From a virus, in IMG/VR virus record IMGVR_UViG_3300025324_000018, positions 1-43,631 of that record: a stretch of 43,631 nucleotides of DNA. The stretch is one strand, 5' to 3'. The translations under genes were made by a program, and so were the position numbers. The notes beneath the pieces were generated by a model. The model did not search any database, was not told the origin of the DNA, and saw only the letters and a list, made by a program, of their open reading frames with translations. Positions within the stretch are counted from its first letter, which is position 1. The number at the start of each line of letters is the position of its first letter. Shown here in pieces: positions 30,301 to 39,084 of the stretch.

Positions 30301-30599
30301 CCCTCCCCAGGGTTGACCAGGATGCGCCGATGCACCAAGCCCTCGTCCTCGGAGCAGTGTTTTATGTATTGCTCCACCAGGTAGGGACAAATGGCCTGGC
30401 ACAGAGAACAGGAACACACGTCATAGCCGTGCTGGCATATTTCATACGGCCCGTGCTCCCACCAAGTGTTGTCTCCGTCCATCAGAAACGGCTGGTCTCG
30501 GCCCTTTCGTAAGTAGCCGTTCTCCATCACCACTCCCCACTCCCCCTCAGGATTGACCAGGATGCGCCAAGGCACTATTAGCCAATGGACGACCATCAC
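30297..30599 (-). CDS. Cys-rich hypothetical protein with repeated ends
   Basis: A 100-residue protein (GTG 30599 or ATG 30596). Cysteines in C-Q-H-x-Y-D-V-C-S-C-S-L-C and further C may bind metal. Its first and last parts share R-I-L-V-N-P, encoded by a 16-bp direct repeat (30314-30329 and 30553-30568), a sign of local duplication. Function unknown. Confidence 0.5.
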   Translation of the reverse strand: MMVVHWLIVPWRILVNPEGEWGVVMENGYLRKGRDQPFLMDGDNTWWEHGPYEICQHGYDVCSCSLCQAICPYLVEQYIKHCSEDEGLVHRRILVNPGEG

Positions 30600-30615
30600 T
30601 CATCGGCGTCTCCTC

Positions 30616-30753
30616 TCAGGACTTGCTGTGCCGCTTCTTCTTTTGTGCGGCCCTGATTCGCCTCTCCACTTCGGCACAGTAAGCCTTTGGATCGTCCTTG
30701 TCTCGATTCTTGGACACGCAATCGGCGAAGTCCTTATACGGCCCGAATGGCAT
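30616..30753 (-). CDS. 45-residue basic microprotein
   Basis: Start ATG 30753 behind AAAGGAG. The sequence (M-P-F-G-P-Y-K-D-F-A-D-C-V, then A-Y-C-A-E-V-E-R-R-I) fits a type of small phage protein that I remember as recurrent, probably made of a short helical hairpin with two Cys. No biochemical role is known to me. Confidence 0.6.
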   Translation of the reverse strand: MPFGPYKDFADCVSKNRDKDDPKAYCAEVERRIRAAQKKKRHSKS

Positions 30754-30755
30754 GG

Positions 30756-31118
30756 TTACTCCTTTCCCCTCCAACCTCTACTTTTCCATCGGAAACTTCT
30801 GATCTCACCTTCGATGATTTTCTTGATTCGAGGATCTGATTCTTCGGGCTCAGGGGTATGAATGGCACAGAATTCGAGGGGATTGTAACGGCTGAGTATC
30901 GTCTCGCAGCCTTTTTTCAGACAAACCTGTCCTATGCCGTAATCTTTGGCTTGACTTTCTCCTGGGGCAACCCGACTCCCCTTGATCGTGCCTAAAGACT
31001 TCATTAGTCTCATATTAGACGATCCGATTACGGTTTCAAAGTCATTCTCGTCTGGCTCTCTCTTTAGGATTCTTGTTGGTTGACTGAAAGGCGCTTGGAA
31101 GCGATAGTCTTTAGTCAT
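30756..31118 (-). CDS. Cys/His zinc-type protein, first gene of early operon
   Basis: A 120-residue protein whose ATG (31116-31118) shares the palindrome CATG with the divergent terminase ATG. C-L-K-K-G-C ... F-C-A-I-H is a possible zinc site. Otherwise basic and unstructured at both ends. As the first - strand gene it probably is expressed earliest. No SD is seen, so leaderless or coupled translation is possible. Confidence 0.6.
   Translation of the reverse strand: MTKDYRFQAPFSQPTRILKREPDENDFETVIGSSNMRLMKSLGTIKGSRVAPGESQAKDYGIGQVCLKKGCETILSRYNPLEFCAIHTPEPEESDPRIKKIIEGEIRSFRWKSRGWRGKE
31007..31020. promoter_or_regulatory. GTCT-N6-AGAC palindrome near divergent starts
   Basis: GTCT-CATATT-AGAC lies about 100 bp inside the - strand gene from the divergent start. 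It repeats the half-sites found before 21563 and 22090 and could be an operator for the divergent transcripts. Confidence 0.3.
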
Positions 31119-33435
31119 GGCCGGTCAGAGATCGAGTGCCCGCAATACGTATAAGGAAGGCTTTATACCGGAGCGGAAGTCTGGGGAGCATTTGACTCAG
31201 GAACACTTGGACTGGTTTTATGCTGAGGTCAAACGTGGTCGTAATCCCTTCCGTGTGGGAGAGGATCTCAGTATGTCTCGCTCCTCGGTCCGCAAGCACA
31301 TGAGGTTGGCTTCTGCTAAGTATAGTCTGTCTACTTCTCCTAGATCAGCCAAAAGCAATGAGTCTCTTTCCAGCCTCGTCGTTGCTCGGAAAATGTCATC
31401 CGACGACGATCTGGAGCCGCCCGATCCCATTCTGAAGTACGCTAACCTCAACAAGTTTGCCAAGAAGGCGTATCGTGACTTTGGTTACTTTCGCCAGAGG
31501 TACTTCAATAGACGCCACATTCCCTGGCAGATCAAGATGGCCTACATCATTATGTCGTGGGTCGAGTACGGGAGAGAAACCAATGAGATCGTTAAGGGAA
31601 TTCTCAACACGCCGCCCGGCGGGGGTAAAACGACCACAGTCACTCATGACTTCCCGGCCTGGGTCGTTGCTAGGAGCAGAGAGGTACGATGCGCTCTGGG
31701 CAGCCGCACTGGACCTCAGTCAGAGAGATATGTTAGACGCCTCCGTACCACCTTTGAACGCAACCTCCTGCTCAATCTTGAGTTTGGACGATTCAAGCCA
31801 CTTGAGACTGAGTTGTGGCGTCGGGATCAGTTCTTGGTTGATGGGGTGGTTGGTCATGAGGCGTCAATTGAGTACCGTCTTGCTTTGGCTGGCTTCGATC
31901 ATACTGATCGTGCGGTTAAAAAGCGCCTCGAAGATGCTGGCGATCCCATTCACCAGGTCATTGAGAGCCTTGAAGGGGCTTTCTTGGCTGGTGAGAAGGA
32001 ACCGACGGTCACCGCTCTCTCACAGGAGATGGGCTTTCTAGGTGGTAGATACGATCTAAACCTGTGGGATGACCTCTGCGACAGATATAACAGTCGCACC
32101 CCCGACCAGCGGGACAGTCTTGAGGAATGGTGGTTCGCTGAAGGTGAGTCCCGATGCGAGCCGGGCGGCGTGGTTGCTTTGATTGGTACGAGATTCGGCA
32201 AATATGACTTGTATCGACACTGTAGAGATTTGACCTATGTGACCGATGATGCCCTTGAGGAACGTGTGTTGGACGAAGTTCACTCTGGGCTGTCAGATGA
32301 GCAGATTGCAGAGATACGAGACGACCTTGAGAGGGAACTTGTTGATAGGTACGGTGAAAAGTATGGGGAGATCATCGTACCGGGTCTTCCTAGCGAGAAA
32401 GTCAAGCCTGTCTATAGGTATATCAAGTTTCCAGCTCACGATCAGGAACGCTGCACAGCACCTCAATCTCTAAAGAACGACGATCACCTCGCTTGTGTGC
32501 TGGATGCTCAGAGATTCTCGTATCGTCATTTGCTCAAGGTCGAGGCGTCGAATCCCAAGAAGTTCAAACTTACCTATCAGCAGGAAGATGAGGCCACAGA
32601 GGAGAACCTCGTTCAGGAGATTTGGCTGACGGGGGGGCGAGATAAAGACGGCTTCATCTATCCTGGCTGCTATAACTACGAAAGATCCCTCCTTCAGTTT
32701 CCAGCAACACTAGATGATAGGAGACCAAATCTCTTCTCTGTGGCAACAGTAGATCCCTCTGCCGTCAACTGGTGGTCGATTCAGTGGTGGATTTGGGACT
32801 CTGACGATGATAAGGATTATCTGATGGACATTCTGCGAGCCAGATTGACTTCAGGTGCCTTTTTGGACTGGAATAGCCGGGAGCGGACTCACAGGGGTAT
32901 CATGCATGATTGGCAGGTGCGCTCTATGGAGATGGGCTTGCCAATAGGGGTCTGGATTGTGGAGCAGAATGCCGCCCAAAGATACCTTTTCCAGTATAAG
33001 TGGGTTCATGAGTGGATGAGGGAGATGAAAGTTACGGCTATTGGTCATGAGACTGGAGTAAATAAGAGCGATTTGGAGCTTGGAATCCAGACTCTGGGCC
33101 CTCGATATCGCCTTGGCCTCGTTGATTTGCCATATCGACAGACCGATCTCAAGACCCGAGTGAAGGTAAATGAGTTCAAGAAGGAGCTTGTCGAGTGGCC
33201 GGATGCTGTAACTGATGATATGGTTTCTGGTCATTGGTTCTTGCAGTTCAATCGGTATAAGTTACCGAGGAGCTTGAGTCTTGGTAAGGCCGCTTCTCAG
33301 ACCAAACATCCATTTGAGGATTCAATGCCTCCAGAGATGCGTCGTCGCAGAGGTCTCAATGAGCCTGAAAAGGAAAGGCTTAGTCATGTTGAGGCAAGAC
33401 GAGCGAGGGTACTCGATCAGGAGCGGCGGTCGTGA
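31117..33435 (+). CDS. Terminase large subunit with N-terminal HTH
   Basis: A 772-residue packaging ATPase-nuclease. N-terminal residues about 40-65 form a HTH (G-R-N-P-F-R-V-G-E-D-L-S-M-S-R-S-S-V-R-K-H), reminiscent of a fused small-subunit DNA-binding part. Walker A is N-T-P-P-G-G-G-K-T-T (about 164-173), Walker B-like L-N-L-W-D-D near 315, and the RNase H-like nuclease has V-A-T-V-D-P-S (about 543), V-E-Q-N near 615 and D-D-M-V near 695. Between Walker A and B there are about 145 residues including a helical insertion. The ATG is shared within CATG with the divergent gene. Confidence 0.88.
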   Translation: MAGQRSSARNTYKEGFIPERKSGEHLTQEHLDWFYAEVKRGRNPFRVGEDLSMSRSSVRKHMRLASAKYSLSTSPRSAKSNESLSSLVVARKMSSDDDLEPPDPILKYANLNKFAKKAYRDFGYFRQRYFNRRHIPWQIKMAYIIMSWVEYGRETNEIVKGILNTPPGGGKTTTVTHDFPAWVVARSREVRCALGSRTGPQSERYVRRLRTTFERNLLLNLEFGRFKPLETELWRRDQFLVDGVVGHEASIEYRLALAGFDHTDRAVKKRLEDAGDPIHQVIESLEGAFLAGEKEPTVTALSQEMGFLGGRYDLNLWDDLCDRYNSRTPDQRDSLEEWWFAEGESRCEPGGVVALIGTRFGKYDLYRHCRDLTYVTDDALEERVLDEVHSGLSDEQIAEIRDDLERELVDRYGEKYGEIIVPGLPSEKVKPVYRYIKFPAHDQERCTAPQSLKNDDHLACVLDAQRFSYRHLLKVEASNPKKFKLTYQQEDEATEENLVQEIWLTGGRDKDGFIYPGCYNYERSLLQFPATLDDRRPNLFSVATVDPSAVNWWSIQWWIWDSDDDKDYLMDILRARLTSGAFLDWNSRERTHRGIMHDWQVRSMEMGLPIGVWIVEQNAAQRYLFQYKWVHEWMREMKVTAIGHETGVNKSDLELGIQTLGPRYRLGLVDLPYRQTDLKTRVKVNEFKKELVEWPDAVTDDMVSGHWFLQFNRYKLPRSLSLGKAASQTKHPFEDSMPPEMRRRRGLNEPEKERLSHVEARRARVLDQERRS

Positions 33436-33459
33436 TAGAGTCAGTATGAAAGAGGTGAT

Positions 33460-33795
33460 ATGACAGCTCCAGTTCCAAGTGTTCAGGGCATGTTTCCCGC
33501 TCGCTTTGCGGTTATCAGTGAGAACACCATTGGGGATCAGGAGGTCTTAGCTGCGGTTCCTGGGCGCAAGATTCGGGTACTTCATTATACCTTGGTAGCC
33601 GCAGCAGCGGTAACAGTTATTTGGAAATCTGGATCAGTAGCGATCTCTGGATCAATGCCTAGGGGAGCGGATGCTGGTATGGCACCCACTTGCGAGGTAG
33701 GTCTCTTTGAGACTGCCCCAGGGGCTAATCTGGTCCTGAACCTTTCAGGTAGCGTCGCAGTTGGCGGGCATCTGACCTACGTCTTGATTCCGTAA
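33460..33795 (+). CDS. Small beta-rich virion protein
   Basis: A 111-residue beta-rich protein with AAAGAGGTGAT SD. Repeated strands (V-L-A-A-V-P-G-R-K-I-R-V-L-H-Y, V-T-V-I-W-K-S-G-S-V-A-I-S-G, A-V-G-G-H-L-T-Y-V-L) suggest a jelly-roll/sandwich like decoration or fibre-attachment protein. Gene order between terminase and fibre genes supports a virion role. Confidence 0.6.
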   Translation: MTAPVPSVQGMFPARFAVISENTIGDQEVLAAVPGRKIRVLHYTLVAAAAVTVIWKSGSVAISGSMPRGADAGMAPTCEVGLFETAPGANLVLNLSGSVAVGGHLTYVLIP

Positions 33796-33811
33796 CCTAC
33801 AGTGATGGGCA

Positions 33812-35605
33812 ATGGCCATGACTGAGGCCATTCATGCCAATAACAGTCGGACCACTCAGATTCAGTCCACGGACAGCACCTTCCCCTCCGATGTTGTTGC
33901 CGAGGTCACCGCCGCCCAGCTCTCTGCCGCGGTGTTTGCTGTCAATGATGAGGTTTTCATCCTCGCCTGGAGCAACAACGACATCAACGAGTCGGCGGCT
34001 AACAGCCGCACGGCGCTGTTCTACGGAGCGAGTGAGCAGCTCCCCGGACCCATCCTGCGCCACGGCGCCGTTAACGCTCGCCACCGCAACCACAAGCACT
34101 TCAAGCGTCTCAACTTGGGCGGCACCCTCCTGGACATCGAATACCAGATCAGTCCTGGTGGTGGAACTGCTCCCACTCAGGATTGCGAGAAGGCGGAGCT
34201 GTTCGTTATCAAGGCGGCGGACTTTGGGACCGAGGACACCGACTGGTTCTGGGATGAAGTTATCTCTGCCACTGGCCTGACCACCACCCCTGTCTCATTC
34301 GCCTCGGTCGCCATCACTCCCCCCTCGACTCAGGATTACGTTGCTGTGGCCTGGGCGGCGATAGACGCTACGACGGCCAACTCCAACGCGGTGGTGGAGC
34401 TGATGGTGGATGGGGTAGTGGTCGATGTCGCCAGTCGGGAACCCGAGAACAGCGCCGAGCTTCTCCCCTTTCTGTTCATTCGTAGGTTCAGCCTGACTTC
34501 CGGCGCTAGCCGAACTGTCGAGATCCGGTGCTACAACGACTCGGCCAGCGCCCACGAGCACGAATACACCCGGCTCCTCGTCTTCAAGGCTTCCACCTTC
34601 CCCGACCTCTACTTCAACGGCCCCGCCGATGGACTCGTCTCCACCGCCACCGACACCCAGATCGCCACCGTCACCAACACGCTCTCCGAGGCTCAGAACT
34701 GCCTCATCATCGGTACCGGGGTCATCAACATCGACACTGTGGACATCCCCACCTACCTCTGGGGTCGGTCGGGGGGAGCCGACATTGAGCCCGACACCGA
34801 TGGGGGAACTGGTTTCGGTGCCGACTGGTCCTACGACGCCACCGACGAGGTTGATGTGGCCTGGGTCGCCTACGCCAGCCTGTCCGGCACCCTCGACATC
34901 GACTTGATGCTACGCCACACCGCTGGGGGTAATCGCTCGGTCAACGACCGGGGGTTGCTGGTCTGGGGCATGAAGTTAGGTGCTGCGCCTGAACAAAAAG
35001 CAGCTTCTGACTCTTTTGCTCTGTCGGAAGCTGTGAATGAAATCGGGCTTAGTGTCGCCGATTCCGCTTCCCTTACAGAGGTCTCAACTTCTACTGCCGA
35101 GACGAATGTTTCCGATTCAGCAGCCTTGACTGATGTTCCTACGGAGATAGGCTTAAGCTCTGTAGATTCCTATAGCTTTACGGATACCTTAACCAGTTTT
35201 GATGTTGATGTATCGGTTTCTGATTCACCGTCGTTAACCGAGGCTATATCTATAGAAGCATCGTCTAGTCCCTCCGATACCTTTACACTTTCTTCAGAGA
35301 TTGGCTCCATTGATGCAGATAGAGAGGTCTTTGACACCTTTACGCTTAGCGAGGTATCTGACGTTGATGAGATAATGGATGTCTTTGGTAATGATTCCGC
35401 TACCCTGACGGAGACTTCTCAGATTACAGAGGTTCTTGAGAAGGTAGCCAGCGACAGTTTTAGCCTTACTGAGGTAAGTGACTTTGATTCTGATTTGTCT
35501 AGCTCTGATAGTGCTACCCTGTCTGAGGCTTCGCAAGTCACTGATATCCCATCCGTTGCTGGGTTCAAGGATTTGATGATCGTTGTGGGGGTCGATGGAG
35601 GTTGA
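33812..35605 (+). CDS. Fibre-type virion protein with C-terminal SD repeats
   Basis: A 597-residue protein in two parts. Residues 1-390 comprise two beta-sandwich-like modules rich in Thr, Ala and Asp (V-A-V-A-W-A-A-I-D, V-D-V-A-W-V-A-Y); its codons are GC-rich. From residue about 390 a Ser/Asp-rich repeat array begins, with units such as A-S-D-S-F-A-L-S-E and S-D-S-A-T-L-T-E, about 20 residues apart, with AT-richer codons. The same repeat type occurs at 37939-39084. A receptor-binding or capsid-decorating fibre is likely. The SD for ATG 33812 is weak. Confidence 0.65.
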   Translation: MAMTEAIHANNSRTTQIQSTDSTFPSDVVAEVTAAQLSAAVFAVNDEVFILAWSNNDINESAANSRTALFYGASEQLPGPILRHGAVNARHRNHKHFKRLNLGGTLLDIEYQISPGGGTAPTQDCEKAELFVIKAADFGTEDTDWFWDEVISATGLTTTPVSFASVAITPPSTQDYVAVAWAAIDATTANSNAVVELMVDGVVVDVASREPENSAELLPFLFIRRFSLTSGASRTVEIRCYNDSASAHEHEYTRLLVFKASTFPDLYFNGPADGLVSTATDTQIATVTNTLSEAQNCLIIGTGVINIDTVDIPTYLWGRSGGADIEPDTDGGTGFGADWSYDATDEVDVAWVAYASLSGTLDIDLMLRHTAGGNRSVNDRGLLVWGMKLGAAPEQKAASDSFALSEAVNEIGLSVADSASLTEVSTSTAETNVSDSAALTDVPTEIGLSSVDSYSFTDTLTSFDVDVSVSDSPSLTEAISIEASSSPSDTFTLSSEIGSIDADREVFDTFTLSEVSDVDEIMDVFGNDSATLTETSQITEVLEKVASDSFSLTEVSDFDSDLSSSDSATLSEASQVTDIPSVAGFKDLMIVVGVDGG

Positions 35606-35637
35606 TATGGTTTGCAAGGATCTGATAGAGTTCAACC

Positions 35638-36264
35638 ATGGGTTCCTCAGAACAGACGACCCTCACTGAGAAAGCGGAGGTGGGAGTGCAAACCATAACG
35701 AAAGACTCGCTGAAATGGCGAGCAAAGTGGTCGATTCAGAAGTTCCACGCTGCTGACATTCTGAGACAAGGTCTAGACCCTGAAAGCGCCTCTGTGGATG
35801 AGATTCTCGCCGCAGGGGTTTCTGCTTATGAGGTTCTAGATCGCTTAGAGAACCTTCTCATGTTCGGCGGGGCATCTAACCTCTGGCAGTGTCTTATTGG
35901 TAATGGGACGGGAACTGCTGGTCAGACTTTGACCTTCTTCAACAACGCCAATGCCTACATTGGTGTTGGTGACAGTACAACCGCCGCCGTTGCGACGCAG
36001 ACCGATCTTCAGGCTGCCGTCAACAAGCTGAGGAAGGCGATGGATGCTACATATCCTCAGCATACTGATGGTGTAACCGACGCCAACAACGACATTGTGT
36101 TCAAGTCCACATTCGGGACTGGTGACGCTAACTTTGCTTGGCAAGAGTGGGGCGTTTTTAATGGTTCCTCTGGTGGGCGAATGCTGAACAGGAAAGTGGA
36201 GTCGTTGGGCACCAAGACTTCTGCTTCCGTTTGGGCCTTTGTAGTCACTCTGACGCTTGCTTAA
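35638..36264 (+). CDS. Putative virion protein
   Basis: A 208-residue protein in the fibre module. The N-terminal part is helical and charged (L-T-E-K-A-E-V-G-V-Q-T-I); the middle has N-A-N-A-Y-I-G-V-G-D-S-T and L-Q-A-A-V-N-K-L-R-K-A-M; the C-terminal half is beta-rich. A tail or head-decoration protein is inferred from location. No clear SD. Confidence 0.55.
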   Translation: MGSSEQTTLTEKAEVGVQTITKDSLKWRAKWSIQKFHAADILRQGLDPESASVDEILAAGVSAYEVLDRLENLLMFGGASNLWQCLIGNGTGTAGQTLTFFNNANAYIGVGDSTTAAVATQTDLQAAVNKLRKAMDATYPQHTDGVTDANNDIVFKSTFGTGDANFAWQEWGVFNGSSGGRMLNRKVESLGTKTSASVWAFVVTLTLA

Positions 36265-36276
36265 TAAGGGGTAGAG

Positions 36277-37662
36277 ATGCCTCTGCCTGACCATAATCAG
36301 CTACCAGATGTGGTAGTTGATTTCCAGACCGGTGAGCTACTCCATACCGGCGTTGTTCATCAATGGGTCAAGGCTATGGCGGAGTTCTATCTCGACTTCG
36401 ACCATGCTGATCCACCAACCGATAATCAGGTTTGGGCCAAAGATCCAACTTCTGGTCTTTATGTGGGTACTGATATGGGGGGTGGTGGAGGCCCTCATAC
36501 ACACCCCATCACTGATTTGGAGATTTTGGGGGCCCTTCTTGGGGACGTTGTTAAGTTTGATGGAGTTGTAGCAGACTGGTCACCAGACCTTGTCGGTGGA
36601 GGGGGTAGCCAGTACGAATTCTCCACTGAACTTTACCTCAGATCAGATGTTCCTAGTGGTGTAGGCAACGGCAACAGTGGTCTTTCTTGGCTAAATGCTA
36701 AACGGACCATTGCTGGAGCCAACGCTGCCGCCCCTTCCACAGGAGCAATCATCAAGTTTGCACCTCAGCGTCACGATCTCGATTCTTGGCCGGTGGTATT
36801 TGGGCAGAAACGTCTGTCCTTTGAGGGTCCTGAAGGCCCAAGCGCTCGTTGGCAATCTGGAAACGAACGTGCCGTCATTGGTGCAGCTTCCGGTTCTTTT
36901 GCTAGGTACATGGATCTTGGCGCTTCTGGTGCGGGTGGTAGTACCTATGGTGCTCGTTGGCTTCACCTTGACTTTGATCCCCGTGGGCTTTCTGCTTCTG
37001 CTGAGTGTGTTCGATGGAACAATGTCAATTGGGGTAAAATGGTCGATTGTCGAGGGTTTGACCCGACAAATAATCCAACTGCCCACATAAACAAGCGCCT
37101 CCTCCGTGGTATAACGGATACTGATTTGTCTTGGTGTTTCTTCGATGAAAACCAGACCAGAAATATGAAACTCCTTACCGTCGATTTAGCTAATGAGTCA
37201 TCTAACTCTTGGCGAATCTGGCGTAACGATGGTGGAAGCGCTGCGGATGCTGGTCAAGACGTAATGACCGGTCCATATATAGAGCTCCTTTTGGGCTCAA
37301 ACGTTACTGGGCAAACTTCTAGGGGTCATGGATTCTTCGTGATGCATAATAAGGTGGAACAGGTTGTCAGTGGTCCGCTTTACAGAATTAAGGGAGGTCG
37401 ACCACTCTACTTCGCCTTCAATCATGGCGAACGGGGTGCTGGGGTTTTCTTGGAGTTGGATGCAACCCGAAATGCTTTGGTAGTTTCTGGTGCTGCTCAA
37501 TCAGGCAGAATCGAGTATCGAAGTAATGGTGCCCAAAGCTTTGTTACGGTCCCACCCGGAATCGTAAGGGATACGACCAATAACAACCTTTTCATCAATA
37601 ATCACTACCCCATATTGGACGCTGTTCAAGGGGGAGCTCCAAACTTCGTCAATGCGTTCTAG
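36277..37662 (+). CDS. Tail fibre/spike with beta-helix-like body
   Basis: A 461-residue protein. Residues 1-70 are an anchoring part; a G-G-G-G-P-H-T-H-P-I-T-D-L segment precedes a glycine-rich linker. From residue 110 a right-handed beta-helix-like body is suggested by G-N-G-N-S-G-L-S-W-L-N-A-K-R-T-I-A, repeated hydrophobic strands and Asn-rich turns. Such trimers bind surface polysaccharide. No hydrolase motif is visible. AGGGGTAGAG SD. Confidence 0.65.
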   Translation: MPLPDHNQLPDVVVDFQTGELLHTGVVHQWVKAMAEFYLDFDHADPPTDNQVWAKDPTSGLYVGTDMGGGGGPHTHPITDLEILGALLGDVVKFDGVVADWSPDLVGGGGSQYEFSTELYLRSDVPSGVGNGNSGLSWLNAKRTIAGANAAAPSTGAIIKFAPQRHDLDSWPVVFGQKRLSFEGPEGPSARWQSGNERAVIGAASGSFARYMDLGASGAGGSTYGARWLHLDFDPRGLSASAECVRWNNVNWGKMVDCRGFDPTNNPTAHINKRLLRGITDTDLSWCFFDENQTRNMKLLTVDLANESSNSWRIWRNDGGSAADAGQDVMTGPYIELLLGSNVTGQTSRGHGFFVMHNKVEQVVSGPLYRIKGGRPLYFAFNHGERGAGVFLELDATRNALVVSGAAQSGRIEYRSNGAQSFVTVPPGIVRDTTNNNLFINNHYPILDAVQGGAPNFVNAF

Positions 37663-37664
37663 TC

Positions 37665-37937
37665 ATGAGGGCCTTGGGAGAGAGAGTCCTCATCCTAGAA
37701 GAAGATCAACCAGAAAATGTCCGAGACTCTGGCTTACTCGTTGTGGACTTAAGGCTAAGTGAGTGGAAGACGAGGCTTGGTAGAGTTCTCTCCATAGGTA
37801 GCAAGGTTCTAGAGCCAATTTCCATTGGTGACTTGGTAGTCTATGATTACTGGCATACTGCCAGGATGGTGGGTCATTTAGACAGACGGACCCATGTGAT
37901 CGAGTCTAGAGACATCCTAGCTATTGTAGAGGTTTAG
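37665..37937 (+). CDS. GroES-like co-chaperonin
   Basis: A 90-residue protein matching the GroES fold: L-G-E-R-V-L-I-L-E-E at the N terminus, D-S-G-L-L-V-V-D in place of the mobile-loop region, G-R-V-L-S-I-G-S, I-S-I-G-D-L-V-V-Y-D-Y-W and a closing D-I-L-A-I-V-E-V, as in Cpn10 and T4 gp31. It may help fold capsid or fibre proteins with the host GroEL. It sits in the fibre operon, 2 nt after the preceding stop. Confidence 0.75.
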   Translation: MRALGERVLILEEDQPENVRDSGLLVVDLRLSEWKTRLGRVLSIGSKVLEPISIGDLVVYDYWHTARMVGHLDRRTHVIESRDILAIVEV

Positions 37938-37938
37938 A

Positions 37939-39084
37939 ATGCCTGATTTTTTGGGTGTTGGAGCTCAGGTTACAGGATTAAATGTCCTTAACCTTCTTAA
38001 TCCACCACTTCCATCAGGTATTCAGCAAAACGATACCCTTTATGTTTTCTGTGTTGCTAGGTTTGGTGGTTCTAGAACTTTCTCCTCTCCTGGTTACAAC
38101 TCACTGGGAAATGTCTATGTTGATGTAGCTGGGGCTGATCTTTCAATAGAGGTTTTGAGGAAGATTGCTGGGGCATCCGAATCTAGTCCCACCGTTACCT
38201 GTTCTGGCGCTTCTAGTGGAGACAATGGGTGGTCTGCTCAGATGATGGCGACCCGAAATGGTGACTTATCTACACCAGAGGATGCTGCTTCTATCCTTGA
38301 TAGCTCTGGAGCAAGTACGACCTTTACTCCAAACGGGATTACTACGGTTACGGATAATGCCCTAGCCATTTCCTTTGTGGCTACTTCCGATGATAACAGT
38401 TTGGCCATCCAAACTGCTCAGGGTTTTACTGCTCGTATGAGTGGATCGGCTTACGATACCACCGTAGGGAACGATCACGCTGTTGGAGTAGCAACGAAGG
38501 CAATCAGTAATCCTGGGGTCGTTACTAACCCAACATGGCAGCAAACGGTTAATGGTCCAGATTTTTGGGGCAGTATCACCATTGCTGCTAGGCATGCGAC
38601 TGGTGGCGCAGTAGAAAAAACTGCCTCAGACAGTTTCCTTCTCAGTGACTCTGGCGCAGTCGGTACGCCAATAGCTGCCAGTGATTCCTTTGCTCTCTCG
38701 GAATCACCAACCATCTCAGCCCTTATCAATGTTGGTTATACCGACGTCTACGACGATATTTATGGCAACGGACCGCCCATGGATATTGTTTCCTTCACTG
38801 ATGCCGCCATTCTGACCGAGGCTGAGAAAATTGCCTCTGATCTTTTTACCTTTACAGATGTAGGGGTTCCTTCAGAGTTGACCATAGACGTCAATGACCT
38901 ATTTACCCTCAGTGAGCTTGGTTTGGTTGTCACGGAGGAGAAGATTGCCTCAGACACATTTACCTTGCTAGAGACTAGCGATGTGGATGATACCAATAGG
39001 TTTACCACAGATAGCTTTGCCCTTTCGGAATCTGCTACAATCTTCATCCAAGATGAGACAGTCAAATTGCTGGTGATTGGGTAA
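37939..39084 (+). CDS. Virion protein with C-terminal SD repeats
   Basis: A 381-residue protein. Residues 1-225 form a beta-sandwich module with G-D-N-G-W-S-A-Q-M-M-A and W-Q-Q-T-V-N-G-P. From residue about 230, Ser/Asp repeats (A-S-D-S-F-A-L-S-E, A-S-D-L-F-T-F-T-D) match those at 33812-35605. It ends in L-L-V-I-G. A fibre or capsid-attached adhesin is plausible. Confidence 0.6.
   Translation: MPDFLGVGAQVTGLNVLNLLNPPLPSGIQQNDTLYVFCVARFGGSRTFSSPGYNSLGNVYVDVAGADLSIEVLRKIAGASESSPTVTCSGASSGDNGWSAQMMATRNGDLSTPEDAASILDSSGASTTFTPNGITTVTDNALAISFVATSDDNSLAIQTAQGFTARMSGSAYDTTVGNDHAVGVATKAISNPGVVTNPTWQQTVNGPDFWGSITIAARHATGGAVEKTASDSFLLSDSGAVGTPIAASDSFALSESPTISALINVGYTDVYDDIYGNGPPMDIVSFTDAAILTEAEKIASDLFTFTDVGVPSELTIDVNDLFTLSELGLVVTEEKIASDTFTLLETSDVDDTNRFTTDSFALSESATIFIQDETVKLLVIG

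Noticed and set aside
30547-30603. 18-codon ORF at 30603 (- strand)
   Set aside because: It has a fair SD, but it overlaps the longer Cys-rich gene completely at its 5' end and has no further support.
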